Shown in pieces: positions 29,264 through 39,166 of a stretch of 64,000 nucleotides of DNA. Made by a program: the position numbers and the translations under genes. Below the pieces are notes generated by a model, which searched no databases, had not been told where the DNA came from, and worked only from the letters and a program-made list of their open reading frames with translations. The stretch's first letter is position 1. Every line of letters begins with the position of its first letter. Source of the stretch: Rhodothermia bacterium (GTDB lineage: Bacteria > Bacteroidota > Rhodothermia > Rhodothermales > JAAAOL01); assembly GCA_030428385.1 (NCBI GenBank), contig JAUIDY010000006.1, positions 29,236 to 93,235 on the forward strand. Direction: 5' to 3'.

Positions 29264-31275
29264 CACTCCCTCGCTCTCTCGCCCTGCTGGTCCTCAGCCT
29301 CCTCGTCACTCCCTCCTCCATCTACGGCCAACAATCCGACACGCTTGAGGTCGATCTCCCGGAGATTCAGATTCAGGCAACGCGCGGCACCAACAGCGAA
29401 GCGTCGGCTCCTTTTGCCGTCGCCGTGCTTAAACGGGATGCAGCGACCCAGGCCACGGAAGCGCCCATCGCGGTTGCGAACTTATTGAATCAGCTACCGG
29501 GTGTGTGGGCATCCGACCGCACTCATTTTGCATCGGGTGAGCGGCTGGTGGTGCGTGGCATGGGCTGGCGCTCGCCCTTTGGGGTACGCGGTGTGCAAAC
29601 GGTGCTAGACGGCGTCCCCCTCACCCTGCCCGACGGACAGGCCGTCCTCGACATTGTCGATCCTGCGCTCGTCCAGCAGGTCGAGGTCATCCGTGGTCCC
29701 AATGCCCTCTTCTGGGGCAACGCCAGCGGAGGCGTGGTCTTTTTCTCTACAGAACCTCCTGCCGAAGCCACCCGCCTCCGATTAACCGGTGCCATGGGCC
29801 AGTATGGCTTACGCCGTTTTTCCGGCGCCGCGACCTACGCTTCCGGTCAGAAAAAGTGGGCATTGGGTGCAGGACATGCAGCGCTCGATGGCTACCGAGA
29901 TCACAGCGACGGGAGCCGTACCTATGCCACCCTGCACGGCCAACACCCACTCAGTTCCAACACGACCCTGCGTGTCAACGGAGCTTTTGGATATCAGGAT
30001 GTGGCCCACCCCGGTGCGCTGACCCAAGAACAGCTTTCGGAAAACCCACAAGCCGCCGATGCACGCAACGTAACAAACCAGGCTGGCAAAGAAAGCACCC
30101 ACCTTGTGGGAGGCCTCACGCTGGAGCACCAATGGGGCAATGGGACGCTGAGCGAAACGGTGTACGGCCAACTGCGTGACTTAAACAATCCGCTCTCCTT
30201 TGCCTTTATCGACTTGGATCGCTGGGTAGGTGGCGCACGGGTGCAATATCAACACCGGGCTCCGTGGGGACGTTGGAACGTTGGCATCGATGCTGCCCGC
30301 CAGCACGACGAGCGCAAAAACTTTAACACCGTGGAAGGTGAACCCGGCGATGAGACCTCACTCTCGCAGATTGAAACGGTGGACGCACTAGCCGCCTTTG
30401 GCCTGCTGACCGTGCCGCTGGCAACTGGTTTCGAGGTGTCGGCGGGTGTACGGGGAGATCGGCTGCGTTTTGGACTGGATGACCAGTTACTCGGTGATGG
30501 TGACCAAACAGGCGAACGCAACTTCACCGCCCTGAGTCCCTCGGTAGGTGCCATGTACCGGCATTCATCCATCGTCTTTTTTGCCAATGCCAGCACCGCC
30601 TTCGAGACGCCAACGACTACGGAGTTGGTAAACAGCCCCGATGGCAGCACGGGCTTCAACCCGGAACTCGATCCCCAACGTACCCTGGGGCTTGAGGTTG
30701 GAGCGCGAGGTGCGCTTGCCACGGCTCCGTTTTTCTTCGACGTGGCTCTCTTTCATTTAAATGTGCGGGATCGGCTGGTGCCCTTCGAAGATGAATCGGG
30801 ACGCGCGTTTTTCCGCAACACCGGACGCAACACCCATCAAGGCATTGAACTCGCGTTCGAGTGGGCTCCGACGCCCACCATGAACCTGCACACCAGCTAT
30901 ACGGGGAGCAAGCTGGCGTTCAAAGACGAAACCCTGGACGGCAAGGAAGTCCCGGGCGTGCCGAGCCACCGATTGGCAGCCCAGTTGGCCGTGCACACCT
31001 CGCACTTTTGGCTCCGCCCCACTGCCGAAGCCGTGAGCGCGTACTTTACGAATGAAGCCAACACCGCCGAAAACGAAGGCTACGTCGTGCTCCATCTTCG
31101 GGGCGGCCCCGCCCCCCTCTCGTTCAGCGACACCAAGCTCCATCTTTTTGCGGGCCTCAACAATGTGCTCGACACCTCCTATAACGGCTCGGTGGTCATC
31201 AACGCCTTTGGCGGTCGCTACTATGAACCGGCACCGGGCCGGACGTGGGAGTTCGGTATCTCGCTTACTCGGTAG
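29257..31275 (+). CDS. TonB-dependent outer-membrane receptor
   Basis: A 672-residue protein with GTG start and signal peptide (ending near SIYG). Residues about 35-170 are the plug domain: LPEIQIQATRGTN, LLNQLPGVWASDR, RLVVRGMGWRSPFGVRG, VLDGVPLTLPDGQ and VEVIRGPNALFWGNASGG. The rest is a 22-strand-type beta barrel ending in RTWEFGISLTR. It would take up a siderophore, vitamin or similar ligand. It has no carboxypeptidase-like N-terminal repeat, so it is not a SusC. The start lies within the SpoIID gene (GTGGTAA overlap), so the two are translationally coupled. Its ligand is not evident. Confidence 0.9.
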   Translation: MVTLPRSLALLVLSLLVTPSSIYGQQSDTLEVDLPEIQIQATRGTNSEASAPFAVAVLKRDAATQATEAPIAVANLLNQLPGVWASDRTHFASGERLVVRGMGWRSPFGVRGVQTVLDGVPLTLPDGQAVLDIVDPALVQQVEVIRGPNALFWGNASGGVVFFSTEPPAEATRLRLTGAMGQYGLRRFSGAATYASGQKKWALGAGHAALDGYRDHSDGSRTYATLHGQHPLSSNTTLRVNGAFGYQDVAHPGALTQEQLSENPQAADARNVTNQAGKESTHLVGGLTLEHQWGNGTLSETVYGQLRDLNNPLSFAFIDLDRWVGGARVQYQHRAPWGRWNVGIDAARQHDERKNFNTVEGEPGDETSLSQIETVDALAAFGLLTVPLATGFEVSAGVRGDRLRFGLDDQLLGDGDQTGERNFTALSPSVGAMYRHSSIVFFANASTAFETPTTTELVNSPDGSTGFNPELDPQRTLGLEVGARGALATAPFFFDVALFHLNVRDRLVPFEDESGRAFFRNTGRNTHQGIELAFEWAPTPTMNLHTSYTGSKLAFKDETLDGKEVPGVPSHRLAAQLAVHTSHFWLRPTAEAVSAYFTNEANTAENEGYVVLHLRGGPAPLSFSDTKLHLFAGLNNVLDTSYNGSVVINAFGGRYYEPAPGRTWEFGISLTR

Positions 31276-31354
31276 GCCCTTCGGTGTAATTGGGACACTT
31301 TTTTTCTGACCAGGGCAACGCATCTCTTCCTGACTTGTCCTGTGAACAAGCGAT

Positions 31355-31377
31355 GTGCCTGTAACTCTTTCAGGCAC
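31355..31377. repeat. Inverted repeat after the TonB receptor gene
   Basis: GTGCCTG (31355-31361) and CAGGCAC (31371-31377), perfect 7-base arms with a 9-base loop, about 80 bases after the receptor stop and 120 before the RND adaptor. No T run follows, so it is a weak terminator candidate at best. It could instead be a regulatory hairpin of the RND operon. Confidence 0.4.
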
Positions 31378-31496
31378 CCTTCCGTCTTGTGGGTATTCGC
31401 CGTTGGCCCACCCGGCACCCGCAACCCTGTGATGGTGCGCCCGTAGCCCGCCGCCACTCACCTCGCCACACCCTTTTTAAGCGACCGATTCTTCCC

Positions 31497-32549
31497 ATGC
31501 GGATTTTTTCCTCCTTATTCACGCTGTGCGCACTGTTGATGTTTGGCTTCACGCAAAGCGGATGCAGCAGTGACGCGCAATCCAAAGAACCCGACGCCGA
31601 AGAGATCGTCCCGGCAGTGCCTGTGGAAGCTGCCTCGGTAGCAACGGGCACGATTGCCGCCTACTTTACCGGCACCGCCTCGCTCGAAGCGGAAGACGAA
31701 GCCATGGTGGTGGCCCGCGCAGGCGGGGTGGTCGAGCGCATCTTCGTGGAAGAAGGCGACTATGTGCAACAAGGCCAGACGTTGGCGCAGCTTGACGGGG
31801 CCCGGCTGAAGCTGGAACTCGACCGGGCAGAGATGGAAATGGCCCAACAGCAGCGCATCTATGAGCGCAACGAGGAACTGCACGCCAAGCAACTCATCAG
31901 CGAAGAAGAATACGAGCGGGTGAAATCGGCGTATGAAACCCAGCAGGCCGCCCGAGACATGGCGCAGTTGGATTTGGAGTACACGACCATCCGCGCACCG
32001 TTTACAGGGGTCGTCTCCGAGCGGATGATCAAGGTGGGCAACATGGTCGCTACGCATGAACCTGCCTTCCGCCTCACGGACTTCGACCCCCTCCTGGCGG
32101 TGATGCATGTACCCGAACGCGAACTCAACAAGTTGAGCAAAGGCCAAACCGCCCAACTCCGCCTGGATGCCCTTCCCGGACAACTATTTACCGGACATAT
32201 TGAGCGAATCAGCCCCGTGGTGGATCCCACAACCGGGACGTTTAAGGTAACCGTGGAAGTCCGCGACCGCTCCGGAAACCTCAAACCCGGCATGTTTGGC
32301 CGCATTCGCATTGTGTACGACACCCGCAACGAAACCCTGCTGGTGCCCAAAGCCGCCGTTGACGCCGAAGACGATGAAGCTGCCGTCTACATTGTGCGCG
32401 ACAGCATGGCGTTCCGTCAGATTGTGGAAACGGGCTACGAGGATGACCAGCACATCGAGATCCTTACGGGCGTTACCGATGGGGATGTGGTTGTCACGAC
32501 AGGCCAGAGCAGCCTCCGCGACAGTTCGAAAGTAGACGTGATTAATTGA
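31497..32549 (+). CDS. RND efflux periplasmic adaptor (membrane fusion protein)
   Basis: A 350-residue lipoprotein: signal peptide with lipobox (FTQSGCSSD), then the HlyD/AcrA layout of lipoyl half-motif (AGGVVERIFVEEGDYVQQGQ), a short helical hairpin of about 60 residues rich in Glu and Gln, the second lipoyl half (LEYTTIRAPFTGVVSERMIKVG), the beta barrel (FDPLLAVMHVPERELNKL) and a membrane-proximal domain. It links the inner-membrane pump to an outer-membrane channel, which is not encoded here. Start 31497 is the ATG just before the lipoprotein signal. The two pump genes follow. Confidence 0.93.
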   Translation: MRIFSSLFTLCALLMFGFTQSGCSSDAQSKEPDAEEIVPAVPVEAASVATGTIAAYFTGTASLEAEDEAMVVARAGGVVERIFVEEGDYVQQGQTLAQLDGARLKLELDRAEMEMAQQQRIYERNEELHAKQLISEEEYERVKSAYETQQAARDMAQLDLEYTTIRAPFTGVVSERMIKVGNMVATHEPAFRLTDFDPLLAVMHVPERELNKLSKGQTAQLRLDALPGQLFTGHIERISPVVDPTTGTFKVTVEVRDRSGNLKPGMFGRIRIVYDTRNETLLVPKAAVDAEDDEAAVYIVRDSMAFRQIVETGYEDDQHIEILTGVTDGDVVVTTGQSSLRDSSKVDVIN

Positions 32550-32648
32550 AGGAAGCGAGATGTGGTTTGAGGGGTGAATGGGCGTGAAACGTGTCTTTTC
32601 TCCTTCAAGATATTTCGCTGATAGCCAATAGCTGAAAGCCGACAACTC

Positions 32649-35600
32649 ATGAAATTAGTTGCTCTTTCCACCCGGCGGCGCGTGACGATTGCCATGTTCA
32701 CCCTGGCCGTGGTGCTGTTCGGGGCGGTGTCGCTGGGGCGGCTGAAGGTGAACCTCCTCCCCGACCTGAGCTACCCGACGCTCACCGTCCGCACGGAGTA
32801 CGAAGGCGCGGCACCCATCGAGATCGAGAACCTGATCACGAAGCCGATTGAAGAGGCGCTCGGTGCAGTAAAAAACGTCAAGGAAGTCCGATCCATTTCA
32901 CGGACAGGCCAAAGCGACGTGGTGCTGGAGTTTGAGTGGGGCACCAACATGGATTATGCCGGGCTCGACGTCCGGGAGAAGCTCGACGCCCTCCTGCTCC
33001 CGCTCCAGTCCGAACGCCCGATCTTGCTCCGTTTTGACCCGTCGCTGGACCCGATCATGCGGTTCGGGCTGGCCCTGAGAAGCGACACCGACGAGGCCCT
33101 GCGTGCGGACGCCGAAGGCGAAACCCCCGTTCAGTCCACCCGCTTGTCGGCAGCCGATGGCTCGCTCAATGAGGACGGGCTGAAATACCTGCGGCGTTAT
33201 GCCGACGAGTCGCTCAAAAAAGACCTCGAGTCGGCGCTGGGTGTGGCAGCGGTGAAAATCAGTGGCGGGCTGGAAGACGAAGTGCAGGTGTTCATCGACC
33301 CGCAAAAACTGTCGCAGCTAAACTTGCCCGTCGAGCGCATCGTGCAGGTGCTGAACGCCGAAAATGTGAACCTGTCGGGCGGACGGCTCGAAGAAGGGAC
33401 CCAGCAATACCTCGTACGCACCGTTAACCAGTTTCAGTCCGTCTCCGAGATTGGAAATGTAATTGTTGTGCAGCGCCCCGGAACGCCCATTTACATGCGC
33501 GACGTGGCCGACATCCGGCTGGGCTACCGCGAGCGCGAGGCGATCACGCGCATCAATGGCACCGAGGCGGTCGAGATCGCCGTCTACAAAGAAGGTGATG
33601 CCAACACCGTCGCCGTGGCGAAGGCCGTACAAAGCCGGCTGAGCCAGATCCGTCGCATCATGCCGGAGGACATTGAGGTGGTTCCGGTGTACGACCAATC
33701 AACATTTATCTCCCAAGCCGTGGGCGAAGTCATCAAAAACGGCATCATCGGGGGCATCCTCGCCATCATCATCCTGTACCTGTTCCTTCGGCATTTCGGC
33801 ACCACGGTCATCATTTCCCTGTCGATTCCGGTCTCCATCATCGCCACGTTTTCGCTGATGTTCGGGTTCGACCTGACGATGAACATTATGTCGCTCGGCG
33901 GGCTGGCGCTGGGCATCGGGCTGTTGCTCGACAACTCGATTGTGGTGCTCGAAAACATCGCCCGGCATCGAGAGATGGGCAAGTCGGCACTGCAAGCCGC
34001 CACCGATGGCGCGAGCGAAGTCGGGCGGGCGGTGGTCGCCTCCACGCTGACGACCGTTGCGGTGTTTTTCCCGCTCGTTTTTGTGCAGGGCATCGCCGGT
34101 CAGCTTTTCCGCGACCAGGCGCTGACCGTCACGTTTTCACTCCTCGCCTCCCTCCTTGTCGCCCTTACGCTGATCCCGATGCTGGCGTCTTTTGGAGAGA
34201 AACGGGCACAGGACTTCAAAGAAGAAACCGACCCACCCACCCCGCCCAAGACCAAAGTGGGCGGCTGGATTCGTATCGGACGCGTGTTTGTTTTCACCAC
34301 CATTCCACAATACATCGCGTGGGCCGTTGTCAAGGCGGCCAAGGGTATTGGGCAAGGCGCACATTGGGTCTTGCGCCCCATCGTCGGCGGCTTCAATAAA
34401 GGCTATGAAGCCATCGAGAAGCGATACCCGGCATTGATTGACCAAGCCTTGCACCGAAAAGGGTTGGTGCTCGGCACCTCGTTTCTACTCTTTGCGCTGA
34501 CGATGTTGCTCGTCCCCACCCTCGGTGTCGAACTCATCCCGCAGCTTTCGCAGAGCGAGATGACGCTGGAATTCCGCATGCCGCCCGGCACGCCGCTCGA
34601 ACAGACCGACGCCTCGCTGGCCCGCGTGCAGCGGGCCGCCGCCACGCTCGGCGAGGTACACACCACATTTTCGGTGGCGGGCTCGGGCAACCGCATGGAT
34701 GCCAACCCGGAAGAAGGCGGTGAAAACTGGGGCGAATTGCACATAGCGATGACGCCCGGCAGCGCCGAAGCCGAAGAACTCCGCGTGCAAACCGCCCTGC
34801 GCCAAGACCTGCAACGGATGCCAGGGCTGCAATACAAATTCGGCCGCCCCACGCTCTTTACGTTCGAGACGCCTGTAGAAATCGAAATTGCAGGCTACGA
34901 CCTGGACCGCCTCAAACAAGTCTCGGAGCAACTAGCGGCCCGCATGGATGCCTCCTCCCGGTTCGCAGATGTAAAATCGTCGATGGAGCGAGGACACCCC
35001 GAAGTTCAAATTGTTTTCGACCGTGAACGGGCCGCCGCCCTCGGGCTGGCGGTGCATGATCTCGCCGACCGGGTGGTGAGCAAAGTGCGTGGCGAGGTGG
35101 CGACCAAATACTCGTGGCACGACCGCAAGATCGATGTGCTGGTCCGCGCCCGCGAGGAAGACCGCGCCTCGATCGACCAGATCCGCCGCCTCGTGGTTAA
35201 CCCCGAAAGTGACCGCCCCGTCCCACTCGAAGCCATCGCTGATGTGATCATTGACGAAGGCCCCGGCGAGATCCGCCGGGTGAGCCAGCAACGTGTGGGG
35301 CTGATTACCGCAAACCTGAATTTTGGCGACCTCGGGGCGGCTTCCGAAGAGATCAACCAGTTTGTGGCCCAAACGCCCATCCCGACGGGCGTGACGATTC
35401 GACAGGCCGGGCAGCAGGCCGAGATGTCGGAGAGCTTCCGCTCGCTGCTCTTTGCACTGGCGCTGGCGATTTTCCTTGTCTATCTCGTGATGGCGTCCCA
35501 ATTCGAGTCGCTGCTGCACCCATTTGTCATCTTTTTCTCCATCCCGCTCGCCCTTATCGGGGCTGTGCTGGCCTTGTGGCTGACGGGCTCGACGCTCAGC

Positions 35601-35972
35601 GTGGTGGTGTTTATCGGCCTGATTCTCCTTGTCGGCATCGTGGTAAACAATGCCATCGTGCTGGTCGATCTCATCAATCAGCTTCGGACCGAAGGCATGC
35701 CAAAAGTTGAAGCCATCATAGAAGCAGGCCGCCTGCGCCTGCGGCCCATCCTGATGACGACGCTCACGACTACGCTCGGCCTGCTCCCGCTTGCCATTGG
35801 CATCGGCGAAGGCGCAGAGATCCGCGCCCCGATGGCGATCACCGTCATCGGCGGCTTGACCATCTCGACACTGCTCACCCTGCTGGTTATTCCGGTGATG
35901 TATGCGGTGCTGGATCGGCGGCCTGATGTGTCCGCAACGCCTGTGAACCCCTCAACCCCTGAAGCCGCATGA
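32649..35972 (+). CDS. RND (HAE1-type) efflux transporter, first of two
   Basis: An 1,107-residue AcrB-family pump with 12 membrane helices in two repeats. The proton-relay region of helix 4 reads GLLLDNSIVVLENI, keeping one Asp of the pair in AcrB, as is common in this subfamily; helix 10 has NNAIVLVDLINQLR. The cytoplasmic linker after the sixth helix (FKEETDPPTPPKTKVG and on) holds extra residues, making the protein longer than its partner. Large periplasmic loops form the porter and docking domains. The stop overlaps the next pump gene by ATGA (35969-35972). Substrate is unknown; drug or envelope-lipid export is likely. Confidence 0.95.
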   Translation: MKLVALSTRRRVTIAMFTLAVVLFGAVSLGRLKVNLLPDLSYPTLTVRTEYEGAAPIEIENLITKPIEEALGAVKNVKEVRSISRTGQSDVVLEFEWGTNMDYAGLDVREKLDALLLPLQSERPILLRFDPSLDPIMRFGLALRSDTDEALRADAEGETPVQSTRLSAADGSLNEDGLKYLRRYADESLKKDLESALGVAAVKISGGLEDEVQVFIDPQKLSQLNLPVERIVQVLNAENVNLSGGRLEEGTQQYLVRTVNQFQSVSEIGNVIVVQRPGTPIYMRDVADIRLGYREREAITRINGTEAVEIAVYKEGDANTVAVAKAVQSRLSQIRRIMPEDIEVVPVYDQSTFISQAVGEVIKNGIIGGILAIIILYLFLRHFGTTVIISLSIPVSIIATFSLMFGFDLTMNIMSLGGLALGIGLLLDNSIVVLENIARHREMGKSALQAATDGASEVGRAVVASTLTTVAVFFPLVFVQGIAGQLFRDQALTVTFSLLASLLVALTLIPMLASFGEKRAQDFKEETDPPTPPKTKVGGWIRIGRVFVFTTIPQYIAWAVVKAAKGIGQGAHWVLRPIVGGFNKGYEAIEKRYPALIDQALHRKGLVLGTSFLLFALTMLLVPTLGVELIPQLSQSEMTLEFRMPPGTPLEQTDASLARVQRAAATLGEVHTTFSVAGSGNRMDANPEEGGENWGELHIAMTPGSAEAEELRVQTALRQDLQRMPGLQYKFGRPTLFTFETPVEIEIAGYDLDRLKQVSEQLAARMDASSRFADVKSSMERGHPEVQIVFDRERAAALGLAVHDLADRVVSKVRGEVATKYSWHDRKIDVLVRAREEDRASIDQIRRLVVNPESDRPVPLEAIADVIIDEGPGEIRRVSQQRVGLITANLNFGDLGAASEEINQFVAQTPIPTGVTIRQAGQQAEMSESFRSLLFALALAIFLVYLVMASQFESLLHPFVIFFSIPLALIGAVLALWLTGSTLSVVVFIGLILLVGIVVNNAIVLVDLINQLRTEGMPKVEAIIEAGRLRLRPILMTTLTTTLGLLPLAIGIGEGAEIRAPMAITVIGGLTISTLLTLLVIPVMYAVLDRRPDVSATPVNPSTPEAA

Positions 35973-38900
35973 GCCTCACCAAACTCTCCATGCGCCGCCC
36001 TATCACCACGCTGATGGTGTTTCTGTGCTTTGTGATGCTGGGCGTCATCACCACACCGCTGATTCCGCTGGAGTATTTCCCCGATCTCAGCGAGCCGAAC
36101 CTGTGGATCAACATTCCTTATCCGGGCTCCACGCCGGAAGAAGTGGAACGGGAGATTTTGCGTCCGGTGGAGGAAGTGCTGGCGACCATGAGCGACGTAC
36201 GCCGCATGAACTCGGACGCCCGCGAGGACGGCGCTTCAGTGCGGCTCAACTACGACTGGGGCGTAGACATCAAGCTTAAAGCGCTGGAGGCCCGCGAGAA
36301 ACTAAACGGCATACAGGACCAGCTGCCCGTGGATGTGGAGCGCATCTTCGTAAACCAGTGGTCCACCGAGGATATGCCCATCATGGAGTTGCGCATCTCA
36401 GCCAGCCGCGACCTGTCCGACTCCTATGAACTGCTCGACCGCAAAGTAAAACGCCTGATCGAGCGAGTAGAAGGTGTTTCACAAGTTGAGCTTTACGGCG
36501 TGCAGCCCAAGGAAGTCCGCATCGAACTGCTGGCGGACCGCATCGCGGCGCACCACATCAACCTGCCGCAACTGGTGGGTGAATTGCAACAGGCGAACTT
36601 TTCGGTGACCGCCGGACAAATTACCGACAGCGGACGGCGCTTTGTGGTCCGTCCAACCGGCGAAATTACGTCCGTAGAACAGATTGGCAACCTTGTCATC
36701 ACGCCAAACGGCTTGCGGCTGCGCGACATTGCGGAGGTGGTGTACGACGATCCGCGCCGAGAGGAAGGCCGTCACCTCGATGGCGACTTTGCCATCGGGC
36801 TGAACGTGCGCAAAGAGGCCGGAATGAATACCGTGGTAGTTGCCCGTGATGTCCGTGAGGCGCTCCAGGGATTGGATGAAGACCCGGAGATGGCAGGGAT
36901 CAATATTTATTTCATGGACAACGTCGCCGACGGTATCGTTTCGTCGTTACGCGAGTTGCTAGAGGCCGGGTTGCTGGGGGCCTTTTTCGCCACCCTCGTG
37001 TTGTACTTTTTCCTCCGCCGTTTCTCGACGACGTTAATCGTAACCCTCGCGGTGCCGATCTCCCTGCTGATCACCGTCGCTGCGCTGTATTTCTTCGGCC
37101 TCTCGCTCAACATTCTAACGATGATGGGGCTGATGCTGGCGGTGGGGATGCTGGTGGACAACGCCGTCGTGGTCACCGAAAGCATACACCGAAGGCAACG
37201 CCTAGAACCGGGTGATGCCGTAGCTGCCACCAAGCGCGGTGTGAAGGAAGTCGCCCTCGCGATTACGGCGGGCACCATCACGACGGGCGCTGTTTTTTTG
37301 CCCATCATTGTCAGCCCGTCTGATGAAGTGACCGTCTTTCTGCGGCATGTGTCCATCACCATCTGCGTGGCCCTGGCGGCTTCGCTGCTGATTGCGCAGA
37401 CGGTGGTGCCCCTTCTCACCGCCCGCCTCAAGCCGCCCAAGGCCGAGAAGCAATCGAAGTTTGTGGATGGCATGACCGAGCGCTACGGCAACATGCTGGG
37501 CTGGCTGATGCGGCATCGCAAGACTTCGGCGGGGCTGGTACTGGGTATCCTTGTCAGCGTTGCGATTCCGGCAACACTGGTCAACTCCGACTTTTTCCCC
37601 GATAACAGCACCGAGCGTCGCGTCTGGCTGGTATATCACTTGCATGGCACCTACCCGCTCGACCGTGTGGAAGAGGCCGTCTCGAAAGTAGAAGCAAATC
37701 TGCTTGCGAAAAAGGACGAACTGGAAATCACCTCGATCTACACCTATTTCCGTTCCGATTGGGCTACTTCAACAATTTTGCTCACCGAAGGGAGCGACAT
37801 CGAAAAAGAAGTCCCCGAGATTAAGGAGTTGATCCGCGAAAACCTGCCCCAGCTTGCCATAGCCAACCCGAGCTTCGACTGGAGCAGCGGAGGCAACGGC
37901 ATCGAGAGTGTGCGCGTGATGGTTTCGGGCGAGTCGAGCGATGTGCTGGCCAACCTCTCGCACATGGTGGCCGAGCGGCTTTCCCATATCGAAGGGCTGA
38001 CCGACGTGCGCTCGGAGGCCACCGCCGGCAACGAGGAAGTACGCATCGTGGTGGACCGTGAGCGGGCGCAGCAGTACGGCTACTCCACGCAGCAGGTCGC
38101 GCAGACGGTTTCGTTTGCCATGCGGGGACAAAACCTCCGCAAGTTCCGCACGCCCGAGGGAGAAGTAGACATGCGCCTCACGTTCCAAGATGCCGACCGC
38201 CAGTCGCTCGACGACCTGCGGCGGTTGTCCATGCAGAACGATGGCAACCAGCAGCTTTCGCTTTCTTCACTCGCCGACTTCGAAGTGAGCCGCGGGCCGT
38301 ATGGGATTCACCGGGAAGACCGCAATACGATGTGGGCCATCTCGGCCAACCTCGAAGAAGGCACCACGTCCAGCGATGCACAAAATCGCATTCGTGATGT
38401 CATGGAACGTATTGAACTCCCGGCTGGCTACTCGTGGAGCTTTGGGCAGCGTTTCTGGGAAGAGGAACAGTCGCAGAATGTGATGCTGATGAACCTGCTC
38501 TTGGCGCTGGTGCTTATTTACATCGTCATGGCCGCCCTGTTTGAGTCATTGATTTACCCAGCGGCGATCTGGTCGTCTATTCTTTTTGCGATCATCGGGG
38601 TTTACTGGTTTTTCCTCATCACCAACACCACGTTTTCCGTAATGGCTTGGATCGGGGTGCTCATCCTCATTGGTGTGGTAGTGAACAACGGCATCGTGCT
38701 GATCGACCACATCAACCACCTGCGCGCGGAAGGGCTGCCTCGCATGGACGCCATCGTACAGGGAGGCATGGACCGCCTGCGACCGATCCTGATGACGGCT
38801 GCGACGACCGTGCTTGGCCTTATCCCGCTGTGCATCAGCAATGCCCAGATCGGGGGCGACGGCCCGCCCTACTATCCCATGGCCCGCGCTATCGTTGGCG

Positions 38901-39010
38901 GCCTTGCCTTCTCCACCATCGTGACGCTTATCGTCCTCCCATCGATCTATATCATGCTGGATGACCTCCGTACCTGGAGCCGCCGGGTTGTGCGGTTTGC
39001 AGCGAAATAG
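35969..39010 (+). CDS. RND (HAE1-type) efflux transporter, second of two
   Basis: A 1,013-residue AcrB-family pump of standard length. Opening MSLTKLSMRRPITTLMVFLCF, helix 4 with GMLVDNAVVVTESIHRRQ (one conserved Asp), and helix 10 with GVVVNNGIVLIDHINHLR. It follows the first pump with an ATGA overlap and must be made in step with it, which suggests a two-pump complex such as the MdtBC type rather than two separate systems. The adaptor is encoded two genes upstream. A good hairpin follows the stop. The outer-membrane partner must lie elsewhere. Confidence 0.94.
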   Translation: MSLTKLSMRRPITTLMVFLCFVMLGVITTPLIPLEYFPDLSEPNLWINIPYPGSTPEEVEREILRPVEEVLATMSDVRRMNSDAREDGASVRLNYDWGVDIKLKALEAREKLNGIQDQLPVDVERIFVNQWSTEDMPIMELRISASRDLSDSYELLDRKVKRLIERVEGVSQVELYGVQPKEVRIELLADRIAAHHINLPQLVGELQQANFSVTAGQITDSGRRFVVRPTGEITSVEQIGNLVITPNGLRLRDIAEVVYDDPRREEGRHLDGDFAIGLNVRKEAGMNTVVVARDVREALQGLDEDPEMAGINIYFMDNVADGIVSSLRELLEAGLLGAFFATLVLYFFLRRFSTTLIVTLAVPISLLITVAALYFFGLSLNILTMMGLMLAVGMLVDNAVVVTESIHRRQRLEPGDAVAATKRGVKEVALAITAGTITTGAVFLPIIVSPSDEVTVFLRHVSITICVALAASLLIAQTVVPLLTARLKPPKAEKQSKFVDGMTERYGNMLGWLMRHRKTSAGLVLGILVSVAIPATLVNSDFFPDNSTERRVWLVYHLHGTYPLDRVEEAVSKVEANLLAKKDELEITSIYTYFRSDWATSTILLTEGSDIEKEVPEIKELIRENLPQLAIANPSFDWSSGGNGIESVRVMVSGESSDVLANLSHMVAERLSHIEGLTDVRSEATAGNEEVRIVVDRERAQQYGYSTQQVAQTVSFAMRGQNLRKFRTPEGEVDMRLTFQDADRQSLDDLRRLSMQNDGNQQLSLSSLADFEVSRGPYGIHREDRNTMWAISANLEEGTTSSDAQNRIRDVMERIELPAGYSWSFGQRFWEEEQSQNVMLMNLLLALVLIYIVMAALFESLIYPAAIWSSILFAIIGVYWFFLITNTTFSVMAWIGVLILIGVVVNNGIVLIDHINHLRAEGLPRMDAIVQGGMDRLRPILMTAATTVLGLIPLCISNAQIGGDGPPYYPMARAIVGGLAFSTIVTLIVLPSIYIMLDDLRTWSRRVVRFAAK

Positions 39011-39017
39011 CTGGCAT

Positions 39018-39040
39018 ACACACGTCACTTGCGTGTGTTT
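39018..39040 (+). terminator. Probable terminator of the RND operon
   Basis: ACACACG (39018-39024) and CGTGTGT (39032-39038) are perfect 7-base arms around a 7-base loop, followed only by a short TTT. It starts 7 bases after the stop of the second pump gene. Confidence 0.5.
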
Positions 39041-39066
39041 GGTCCGGTGTGGAGTTCATCTTTGTC

Positions 39067-39081
39067 ATGGCGTATCGCCAT
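39067..39081. promoter_or_regulatory. Dyad ATGGCG-TAT-CGCCAT inside a candidate promoter before the Sua5 gene
   Basis: Perfect 6-base arms around a 3-base centre. It lies in the spacer between TTTG (39061-39064) and TATTTCCC (39083-39090), an 18-base gap close to the Bacteroidota promoter layout. A repressor bound here would block that promoter. The -7 box is a poor match, so both parts are tentative. Confidence 0.35.
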
Positions 39082-39166
39082 CTATTTCCCGTTCGCGTAC
39101 GTTCACCCATTCTAGCTCTCCTCCAGACATCGTATCTTCAGGCACCCACCCATTTTTGCCTGTCTC

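Noticed and set aside
33900..37200. Loss of the second Asp in the helix-4 proton-relay pair of both RND pumps.
   Set aside because: A single Asp followed by Asn is common in this RND subfamily, so it is not a sign of inactivity.
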